This document shows, piece by piece, positions 1 to 5,325 of a stretch of DNA of 5,325 bases. The stretch comes from DASQDT01 sp036380435 (GTDB lineage Bacteria; Acidobacteriota; Blastocatellia; Pyrinomonadales; Pyrinomonadaceae), in contig DASVES010000259.1 in assembly GCA_036380435.1 (NCBI GenBank), forward strand, positions 1 through 5,325, written 5' to 3'. The position numbers and the translations under genes were made by a program. The notes under the pieces were generated by a model. It saw only the letters and a list, made by a program, of their open reading frames with translations. It had not been told where the DNA came from and searched no databases. Positions within the stretch are counted from its first letter, which is position 1. Each line of letters opens with the position of its first letter.

Positions 1-462
1 TTCGGCTGGCCCTACTGCTACTTCGACCCTCAACAGCGCAAGCACGTGCTCGCGCCGGAATACGGCGGGGACGGCGGGAAGGCGCAGGGCGTCTGCGCGC
101 AGAAGAAGCAACCCGACCTGACCTTCCGCGCGCACTGGGCTCCCAACGGGATGACGTTCTATCGCGGCTCGACTTTTCCGGCGAAGTACCGCGGCGGCGC
201 CTTTGTGGCCTTCCACGGCTCCCATGACAGAACGCCGACGCAGGCGGGCTATCGGGTGGCGTTCGTGCCGTTCGAGGCGGCTAAACCGGCGGGCCGCTAC
301 GAAGAATTCGCGACGGGTTTTGCCGGCGCGGGGCCGCTTGCGGCTCCTACCGAAGCGCCCCACCGGCCCATGGGAGTGGCGGTCGGCCCTGATGGGGCGC
401 TGTACGTCTCCGATGACGTCAAAGGGCGGATTTGGAGAATCACTTACGTCGGCGGCGTCTGA
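1..462 (+). CDS. PQQ-dependent sugar (L-sorbosone type) dehydrogenase, C-terminal part
   Basis: The reading frame is open from the first base and stops with TGA at 460-462, so only the last 153 residues are present and the start lies outside the window. The protein resembles the end of the sorbosone/glucose dehydrogenase beta-propeller family, which oxidises sugars or aldoses in the periplasm with PQQ and passes electrons to the respiratory chain. Recognisable pieces in order are FGWPYCYFD at residues 1-9, a P-E-Y-G-G-D-G-G segment, HWAPNGMTFY, FPAKYRGGAFVAFHGS, GYRVAFVPF and the closing RPMGVAVGPDGALYVSDD followed by GRIWRITY. The last part is a typical final propeller blade. Cys6 and Cys32 of the visible part are positioned as in family members and could form a disulfide, which fits an exported protein. 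No cytochrome c motif (CxxCH) follows, so the visible end is not fused to a heme domain. The family assignment is firm. The exact sugar substrate is not known. Confidence 0.85.
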   Translation, partial: FGWPYCYFDPQQRKHVLAPEYGGDGGKAQGVCAQKKQPDLTFRAHWAPNGMTFYRGSTFPAKYRGGAFVAFHGSHDRTPTQAGYRVAFVPFEAAKPAGRYEEFATGFAGAGPLAAPTEAPHRPMGVAVGPDGALYVSDDVKGRIWRITYVGGV

Positions 463-473
463 CCTCGGTTGCG

Positions 474-512
474 AGTGAAGGCGAAGGGTGAGAGCCGCCT
501 TTCGCCTTCACT
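474..512. terminator. Strong intergenic inverted repeat, probable transcription end or mRNA-stabilising hairpin
   Basis: The arms AGTGAAGGCGAA (474-485) and TTCGCCTTCACT (501-512) are perfect reverse complements over 12 bp. The stem can be extended inward to 490/496 with G-C and G-U pairs, leaving a loop of about five bases. It begins 12 nt after the stop codon of the dehydrogenase gene. There is no T-run after the right arm (AAATAGAGG follows), so it is not a classical intrinsic terminator. It could still mark the 3' end of the upstream transcript, protect it from exonucleases, or be one copy of a dispersed palindromic repeat. That a hairpin can form is seen directly. Its role is inferred. 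Confidence 0.5.
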
Positions 513-544
513 AAATAGAGGAGAGGAATCACGCGACTGACTGC

Positions 545-574
545 ATGAGTGCTTATTCACCGGGAAGGAGTTGA
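545..574 (+). other. Possible nine-codon leader mini-ORF before the sulfatase
   Basis: An ATG at 545 opens a frame encoding M-S-A-Y-S-P-G-R-S and ends with TGA at 572-574, one base before the sulfatase ATG. The stop overlaps the region that contains the sulfatase Shine-Dalgarno sequence, so translating it could affect initiation. A purine-rich stretch at 517-528 lies upstream but ends about 17 nt before this ATG, too far for a normal ribosome site. It may well be a chance ORF. Confidence 0.15.
562..570 (+). promoter_or_regulatory. Shine-Dalgarno sequence that fixes the sulfatase start
   Basis: GGGAAGGAG ends five bases before the ATG at 576 and is a near-ideal ribosome binding site. It supports the ATG at 576 rather than the in-frame GTG at 549, which would add nine residues and would place this site inside the gene. 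Confidence 0.8.
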
Positions 575-575
575 T

Positions 576-1895
576 ATGAGTACGAGGGAGACGAAGACCG
601 ATGCGCGCGGGAGTGTTTCGACGAGGCCGAATTTTGTGTTCATCCTGGCAGACGATCTCGGCTACGCAGACCTCGGCTGCTACGGCGGCAGAGAAGACTG
701 TTCGCCTAACCTCGACCGCATGGCGACCGAGGGTTTGATTTTTACCAACGGCTACGCCAACTCGTGCATCTGCTCGCCGTCTCGATTTGCGATTATCACG
801 GGACGCTACCAGCATCGGCTTCGCGGCGGCTTTGACGAGCCGATTGGCAGCGTTTCGCCCGAACTCGGTTTGCCGCCCGAACAGCCGACGATGGCATCCT
901 TGCTGCGCGACGCGGGTTACGCTACCGCGCTCGTGGGGAAATGGCATCTGGGTTCGCTGCCCTGGTTCAGCCCGCTCAAAAGCGGTTACGACGAGTTTTT
1001 CGGACACCGCACCGGGGCGGTCGATTTTTTCTCACACGCCGGTTTCGGCGGACACGATCTTTGGGAAGGCGACGAGGAGGTATTTAAGGAGGGCTACCTG
1101 ACCGATCTAATGACCGACCGGGCGGTTGATTTTGTGAAACGCCAGTCGGCGGAAAAACCGTTTCTGCTCTCCTTGCATTACAACGCGCCGCACTGGCCGT
1201 GGGAGACGCGCGAAGACGAAGAAGAGTCGAAAAGAATCGGGAATAAAATCGCGCATCTCGACGGCGGCTCGGTGAAAACTTATCTGGAAATGGTTCGCGT
1301 GATGGATGAAGGCATCGGGCGCGTCCTTGAGGCGCTCGACGAAACGGGAGCGGGCGAAAACACGCTCGTCGTTTTTACGAGCGACAACGGCGGCGAACGC
1401 TTCTCTGACACCTACCCGTTGATGGGCAAAAAGTATGACCTGCTCGAAGGCGGCATCCGTGTTCCTTACGTCGTGCGCTGGCCTGCCAAGCTCCCCGCCG
1501 GTGAAACCTATGACCGTCTCGCCATCGGGATGGATTGGACGGCGACTTTTATCGCCGCCGCCGGTGTTACGGCGCATGCCGATTACCCGCTCGACGGCAT
1601 TGATCTGTTCGGCGACGAAGTCGAGCGCAATCTTTACTGGCGAATGATTTACCGCAATCAAAAGGCGGTGCGTTCGGGCGTCTGGAAATATCTTTCCATC
1701 GAAGGCAACGAGTTCCTTTACGATTTGTCGCGCGACGAGCGCGAGCGCGCGAACATGCGATATCGAGAGCCGGAGAAGTTCGAGGAACTGCGGAAGGCGT
1801 ATGCCGAATGGGACGCGAGTATGCCGCCGCGACCCGAAGACGCCGAGGTTCATTTAGAATACACCGCCGCAACGATGGCAAAGTCGGACGGTTAG
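576..1895 (+). CDS. Type I (formylglycine-dependent) sulfatase, apparently cytosolic
   Basis: The 439-residue protein is a complete alkaline-phosphatase-superfamily sulfatase, which hydrolyses sulfate esters to an alcohol and sulfate. Visible landmarks are the N-terminal strand and metal ligands ILADDLGY (Asp26, Asp27), the modification motif C-S-P-S-R at 66-70 with T-G-R at 75-77 (Cys66 is the predicted formylglycine precursor), GKWHLG at 121-126 (Lys122, His124), HYNAPHWPW with His206, TSDNGG with metal ligands Asp270 and Asn271, and Lys286 followed by EGGIRVP at 291-297. All expected active-site residues are therefore present. The C-terminus has the usual LYDLSRDERE segment. The N-terminus is polar and charged with no hydrophobic stretch, so no signal peptide is seen, unlike many secreted polysaccharide sulfatases. 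No formylglycine-generating enzyme or anSME gene is in the window, so maturation would have to come from elsewhere. A related phosphonate monoesterase activity cannot be excluded. The substrate is unknown. Two anion transporter genes follow on the same strand. Confidence 0.92.
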   Translation: MSTRETKTDARGSVSTRPNFVFILADDLGYADLGCYGGREDCSPNLDRMATEGLIFTNGYANSCICSPSRFAIITGRYQHRLRGGFDEPIGSVSPELGLPPEQPTMASLLRDAGYATALVGKWHLGSLPWFSPLKSGYDEFFGHRTGAVDFFSHAGFGGHDLWEGDEEVFKEGYLTDLMTDRAVDFVKRQSAEKPFLLSLHYNAPHWPWETREDEEESKRIGNKIAHLDGGSVKTYLEMVRVMDEGIGRVLEALDETGAGENTLVVFTSDNGGERFSDTYPLMGKKYDLLEGGIRVPYVVRWPAKLPAGETYDRLAIGMDWTATFIAAAGVTAHADYPLDGIDLFGDEVERNLYWRMIYRNQKAVRSGVWKYLSIEGNEFLYDLSRDERERANMRYREPEKFEELRKAYAEWDASMPPRPEDAEVHLEYTAATMAKSDG

Positions 1896-1997
1896 TTCCG
1901 AGCGAAATCGCTTCCGAAAGTCTTCCGCTGTGGACGCACTCGCATCTCCACGCGCCCACAGCATCGCGACTTATGACAGGGCGATCAGGATGAATAG
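1896..1997 (+). other. Intergenic gap between sulfatase and first SulP gene
   Basis: This 102-nt gap has no convincing promoter and no T-run terminator. It holds a weak inverted repeat, GCTGTGG (1927-1933) against CCACAGC (1956-1962), with a 22-nt loop. An AGGA at 1987-1990 lies seven bases before the SulP ATG and is the probable ribosome binding site. The gap is short enough for co-transcription with the sulfatase but long enough for a separate promoter, so the sequence does not settle operon membership. Confidence 0.4.
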
Positions 1998-3794
1998 ATG
2001 GAGACGACGCCAACATCCGACATAGAGCCGGAGGTCAACCAACCGGGACTTCGCGATTTGCGCGAGGCGGTGGCTAACCACCTCCGCCGGCGGCTGCCGG
2101 GTCGCGCGTCGCTCCGCGATGACGGCATCGCCGGGTTGAACAGCGCCGTCAGCAGCGTGCCCGACGGGATGGCGAGCGGCATCCTGGTGGGTGTCAACCC
2201 GATCTACGGCCTCTACGCCTGCATGGTGGGGCCGATTGCGGGCGGCCTCTTCTCCAGCACCCGGCTGATGATTATCGCCACCACGAGCGCCGCGTCGCTC
2301 TCCGCGGGTCAGGCGCTCGGCGGTCTGCAAGGAGAAGCGCGCGACAGTGCCCTGTTCCTCATGGTGGTGTTAATCGGCGCCTTGCAGGTTCTGTTCGGAC
2401 TGTCGCGGACGGGGCAGTTGACCCGCTTCGTCTCTTACTCGGTGATGACCGGCTTCATCATCGGCATCGCGGTGCTGACGATACTCAGCCAACTCCCGAC
2501 CGTCGCAGGCTACGAGCCGACGGCGGGTAACAATAAAGTCACACAGACTTTCAACCTGCTGTCCAACCTCGACCGCGTCAGCCTGTGGTCGCTCGCCGTG
2601 GCGGTCACCACCCTTGTGCTCGCCGTCACGCTGCCGCGCACACGGCTCGGCAACTACGGCAGGCTGGCGGCGATTATCGTCCCGTCCGTGCTCGTCGCGC
2701 TCTTCAGCATGGACAGCGTGGCCGTCGTCCGAGACATCGGCGAGATTCCCGGCGGCATACCGACGCCGCACCTTCCGTCGTTCTCCGGCCTTTCGTTCGA
2801 CGTGGTGACGGGCGCGCTGGCCGTCTCGGTGATCATCCTCGTGCAGGGCGCGGGGGTCAGCCAGAGCGTGCCCAACCCGGACGGCTCCCGGCGCAGCACA
2901 TCGCGCGACTTCATCGCACAGGGGGCGGCCAACGTCGCTTCGGGTTTCTTCCGGGGTCTGCCGGTGGGCGGCTCGCTGAGCACGACGGCGCTGACCGTCA
3001 TCTCGGGAGCGCGCACACGTTGGGCGGCGATCTTCGCGGGATTGTGGATGGCGCTGCTCGTGGTGGGCTTCCCCGGCCTGGTGTCTTACGTGGCGATGCC
3101 CGCGCTCGGCGTGCTGCTGATCCTCGCCAGCGTCAGCACCATCAAGCCGTCGGAGGCGCTCTCGATCTGGAACACGGGCTGGCCGTCACGCCTGGCGAGC
3201 GTCACCACTTTCCTCTCAACGCTCCTCCTGCCGATTCAGGCGGCGGTCGGCATCGGGGTCGTCCTCTCCGCCCTGCTCTACGTGAACGAGTCCTCGACCG
3301 ACATCTCGGTGGTCGAGCTGGTGAAGCGGGACGACGGATTAATCGAAGAACACAAGGCCCCCAAGCAACTACAGTCGAACAAGGTGACGGTGCTCGATGT
3401 CTACGGGCACCTCTTTTACGCGGGCGCGCGGACGCTGGAGCGGCTACTGCCCAAGCCCCGAGACGTACAGAGGCCGGTGGTGATCCTGCGTTTGCGCGGA
3501 CGCACCACCTTCGGCGCGACCCTTCTGGAAGTGCTGTCCAACTATGCCGACAAGCTACAGGAAGCGAACGGCCGGTTGTATCTCACGGGAATCAGCGAGG
3601 GGGCGCGGGAACAAGTGGTGCGGACAGGCAAGTTCGGCCCGAGCGGCCCCGTGCAAGCCTACGAAGCGACTGCCGTCCGCGGGCAATCGACAGAGGAGGC
3701 GGTCGCCGACGCGAGGACGTGGCTGGTCAGCAAGAGCGCAGACGCCTCGCCCGACGATGCGTCAAGCTCAACGCGCGAAGGTGAAGCCGGATGA
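1998..3794 (+). CDS. SulP/SLC26-family inorganic anion transporter with STAS domain (first paralogue)
   Basis: The 598-residue inner-membrane protein has the full SulP layout: a polar N-terminus of about 40 residues, a 14-segment-type membrane domain over roughly 43-430, and a cytosolic STAS domain over roughly 455-578. Family landmarks are VPDGMASG followed by VNPIYGLY (54-73), SVMTGFIIG (148-156), the NPDG loop (293-296), AQGAANVASGFF (307-318) and the GGSLSTTAL half-helix (324-332). The family moves sulfate, bicarbonate, chloride or dicarboxylates, usually as a dimer. Several key positions differ from classical members. Asp56 stands where P-Q is common, ATTSA (94-98) replaces the usual G-P of helix 3, and Thr329 stands where most relatives have Arg. 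The STAS loop reads F-G-A-T (505-508) in place of the Asp-Ser/Thr type that is phosphorylated in anti-sigma antagonists. The start is supported by AGGA seven bases upstream. The family is certain. Sulfate as substrate is only a guess from the neighbouring sulfatase. Confidence 0.93.
   Translation: METTPTSDIEPEVNQPGLRDLREAVANHLRRRLPGRASLRDDGIAGLNSAVSSVPDGMASGILVGVNPIYGLYACMVGPIAGGLFSSTRLMIIATTSAASLSAGQALGGLQGEARDSALFLMVVLIGALQVLFGLSRTGQLTRFVSYSVMTGFIIGIAVLTILSQLPTVAGYEPTAGNNKVTQTFNLLSNLDRVSLWSLAVAVTTLVLAVTLPRTRLGNYGRLAAIIVPSVLVALFSMDSVAVVRDIGEIPGGIPTPHLPSFSGLSFDVVTGALAVSVIILVQGAGVSQSVPNPDGSRRSTSRDFIAQGAANVASGFFRGLPVGGSLSTTALTVISGARTRWAAIFAGLWMALLVVGFPGLVSYVAMPALGVLLILASVSTIKPSEALSIWNTGWPSRLASVTTFLSTLLLPIQAAVGIGVVLSALLYVNESSTDISVVELVKRDDGLIEEHKAPKQLQSNKVTVLDVYGHLFYAGARTLERLLPKPRDVQRPVVILRLRGRTTFGATLLEVLSNYADKLQEANGRLYLTGISEGAREQVVRTGKFGPSGPVQAYEATAVRGQSTEEAVADARTWLVSKSADASPDDASSSTREGEAG
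3777..3794 (+). promoter_or_regulatory. ATGA start/stop overlap with internal Shine-Dalgarno (translational coupling)
   Basis: The ATG of the second SulP gene (3791-3793) overlaps the TGA of the first (3792-3794). GAAGGTG at 3777-3783, inside the end of the first gene, sits seven bases before this ATG and can act as a ribosome site. This arrangement is typical of translationally coupled genes made in near-equal amounts. Confidence 0.8.
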
Positions 3795-5325
3795 GCGCGC
3801 CCGTCCCGCTCCCCGAAGCGACGACCGATACCGAGTCGCGGTGGAGCAGGCTCCGTAAAGATACGGTCGCCGGGCTCGTCAACGCCGTCGTGAGCGTCCC
3901 CGACGGGCTGGCCTGCGCCGCCCTCGCCGGCGTCAATCCGGTTTACGGACTCTACACCAGCATCACCGCGCCGATTGGCGGAAGCCTCCTGGTGAGCGCG
4001 CAACTGATGCAGATCGCTACCACCAGCGCCTCTGCATTGGCCGCCGCGCAAGCCATTGCGAGCTATCCGGCGCAGCAGCGCGACGCGGCACTGTTCCTGC
4101 TGGTCGCGATAGTCGGCGTGGTACTCGCCGTCTTTGGGCTGCTGAAGTTGGGACGGCTCGTGCGCTTCGTCTCGCACGCCGTGATGACCGGCTTCCTGAT
4201 TGGCGTGGCGGTCGTCCTTGTACTCGACCAACTCGCCCCCTTTGTCGGCTTCCACCCGCGCGGCGCGAACGAGGTCGTGCAATTTGTTGACCTGCTGGCT
4301 CATGCCTCCCAGTTCAGCCTGCCGACGATCATCACGGGACTCGTCGCGCTCGGCATCTTGTTCGGGCTGGAGCGCACACGGCTTGCCACACTGTCTTCAC
4401 TCTTCGCGCTCGTCGTGCCGACGCTCGCGGTGGCCCTGATAGGTTGGGAGAGCGTCGAGAGCGTCGCCCAGGTTAGCCCCATCCCGCGCGGCATCCCCGT
4501 GCCGGCACTGCCCGATCTGTCGCTGTTCACGCCCCAGTTGGTCTTGTCGGCGTTCGCCCTCGCGGTGGTCATCGCCGTTCAGGGAGCCGGGGTGAGCCAG
4601 AGCGTGAAGAACCCGGACGGGAGCCCGATAAGTGTGTCGCGGGACATGGTGGCGCAGGGCGCGGCGAACGTCGCGAGCGGGCTTTTTTCCGGCATCCCGG
4701 CGGGCGGCTCGGTCGGGCAGACGGCGCTCAACGTGACGGTCGGCGCGCGCAGCCGCTGGGCGGGCGTGCTGCACGGCTTGTGGATGCTCGTCATCGTTCT
4801 GCTCGTGCCGGGCCTTGTAGGTCAGGTGCCGATGGCGGTGCTGGCCGCGCTGATGATCATGGCGGGCATCAGCGCCATCAACTTCCGCGAGGCACGTTCG
4901 ATCTGGAACACGGGCGGGGCGGCGCGCTGGTCAATCTCGGTGACCTTCGTGGCGACGCTGGTGCTCTCTATCCCGCTCGCGGTCGCCGCCGGCGTCCTGC
5001 TGACCGTCGTCCTCTATCTCAAGTCGTCGGCGAGCGACGTGAGGGTGCTGGAACTCGTCCGGTTGGACGACGGGCGCATCGCCGCGAGCAAGCCGCCCGC
5101 GCGACTGCCGGGCAATAAAGTGACGGTGCTTGACGTTGACGGGAGTCTGTTCTTCGCCGGGGCCCGCACGCTCTCGGAGGCGCTACCGACACCAGCGGGC
5201 GCGACGCGCCCCGTCGTCGTCTTGCGCCTGCGGGGATACACGAGCGTGGGCGCGACGCTCGTCGAGGTGCTCGACGACTACGCCGACGCGCTCGCCGAAG
5301 TGGGCGGGCGGCTTTACTTGAGCGG
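3791..5325 (+). CDS. SulP/SLC26-family inorganic anion transporter (second paralogue, 3' end missing)
   Basis: The frame is open from ATG at 3791 to the right edge, giving 511 complete codons. It is cut within the STAS domain, and by comparison with the first paralogue roughly 70-90 residues are missing. Its N-terminus is about 18 residues shorter than that of its neighbour. The membrane domain spans roughly 25-412 and the STAS domain begins near 440. Matching landmarks are VPDGLACA (36-43) with VNPVYGLY (48-55), IATTSA (75-80), AVMTGFLIG (130-138), VQGAGVSQSV (263-272), NPDG (274-277), AQGAANVASGLF (288-299) and GGSVGQTAL (305-313). In the 36-residue block 291-326, 23 positions are identical to the first paralogue by hand count, so the pair arose by duplication. 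Asp38 and the V-G-A-T loop (486-489) share the first protein's departures from classical SulP. Gln310 occupies the usual Arg position, where the first protein has Thr. It is likely an inner-membrane anion transporter or a partner subunit of the first protein. The substrate is unknown. Confidence 0.92.
   Translation, partial: MSAPVPLPEATTDTESRWSRLRKDTVAGLVNAVVSVPDGLACAALAGVNPVYGLYTSITAPIGGSLLVSAQLMQIATTSASALAAAQAIASYPAQQRDAALFLLVAIVGVVLAVFGLLKLGRLVRFVSHAVMTGFLIGVAVVLVLDQLAPFVGFHPRGANEVVQFVDLLAHASQFSLPTIITGLVALGILFGLERTRLATLSSLFALVVPTLAVALIGWESVESVAQVSPIPRGIPVPALPDLSLFTPQLVLSAFALAVVIAVQGAGVSQSVKNPDGSPISVSRDMVAQGAANVASGLFSGIPAGGSVGQTALNVTVGARSRWAGVLHGLWMLVIVLLVPGLVGQVPMAVLAALMIMAGISAINFREARSIWNTGGAARWSISVTFVATLVLSIPLAVAAGVLLTVVLYLKSSASDVRVLELVRLDDGRIAASKPPARLPGNKVTVLDVDGSLFFAGARTLSEALPTPAGATRPVVVLRLRGYTSVGATLVEVLDDYADALAEVGGRLYLS

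Noticed and set aside
549..575. GTG at 549 as the sulfatase start
   Set aside because: It adds only MLIHREGVD, has no ribosome site at the right distance, and the strong GGGAAGGAG five bases before ATG 576 decides for the later start.
444..1007. 187-codon minus-strand open frame across the gap and the sulfatase 5' end
   Set aside because: It is antisense to a sulfatase with all motifs intact, has no recognisable domain and no good ribosome site.
1107..1853. 248-codon minus-strand open frame antisense to the sulfatase
   Set aside because: It mirrors the codon pattern of the sulfatase, and its product shows no recognisable family features.
1927..1962. Inverted repeat between sulfatase and SulP as a terminator
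   Set aside because: It has only 7 bp of stem, a 22-nt loop and no T-run, so it is too weak to call.
2585..3784. 399-codon open frame on the plus strand inside the first SulP gene
   Set aside because: It lies in another frame of a clear SulP gene, and its product is a low-complexity Arg/Gly/Ala/His-rich sequence with no family features. This is a usual shadow in high-GC DNA.
3659..4303. 214-codon minus-strand open frame across the SulP junction
   Set aside because: It is antisense to two well-supported SulP genes, and its charged product, rich in His, Asp, Gly and Arg, is a typical shadow. Similar shadows occur at the matching place in the first SulP gene (1971-2330).
1..5325. Mobile element, CRISPR, defence or phage system
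   Set aside because: There are no spaced short repeats, transposase or integrase motifs, terminal repeats or defence-type domains. All sizeable real genes are metabolic or transport genes.

Overview
This 5.3-kb window has high GC content and contains only plus-strand genes. It looks like a chromosomal segment from a free-living, metabolically versatile bacterium, possibly soil or sediment derived. A periplasmic sorbosone-type sugar dehydrogenase, a type I sulfatase and SulP transporters together would fit Acidobacteria, Proteobacteria, Planctomycetes or similar groups. Nothing in the sequence fixes the phylum. No RNA genes, CRISPR arrays, insertion sequences or phage genes were seen.

Layout. 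Positions 1-462 hold the 3' end of a PQQ-dependent sugar (L-sorbosone type) dehydrogenase gene. A 113-nt gap follows. It carries a strong, perfectly paired 12-bp inverted repeat (474-512) and a good Shine-Dalgarno sequence. Positions 576-1895 encode a complete 439-residue type I sulfatase with an intact C-S-P-S-R modification motif and no visible export signal. After a 102-nt gap, 1998-3794 encodes a complete SulP/SLC26-family anion transporter with a C-terminal STAS domain. A second, clearly paralogous SulP gene starts at 3791, overlaps the first by four bases (ATGA), and runs off the right edge while still in its STAS domain.

How the genes may work together. The two SulP genes are almost certainly one translationally coupled unit, and their products may act as a pair, because SLC26/SulP proteins are dimers. 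The sulfatase just upstream on the same strand suggests an organosulfate/sulfate theme: a cytosolic sulfatase would release sulfate inside the cell, and SulP proteins move sulfate or other anions. This link is inferred from position only. The dehydrogenase gene is separated from the rest by the hairpin and is probably not part of the same unit.

The most notable observation is that both SulP proteins share unusual residues at places that normally define the anion site and STAS regulation. There is Asp in the first membrane helix where many family members have Gln (P-D-G), Thr or Gln where most members have the anion-site Arg, and a STAS loop reading (F/V)-G-A-T instead of the usual Asp-Ser/Thr type. 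This points to a divergent SulP subfamily whose substrate should not be assumed to be sulfate.
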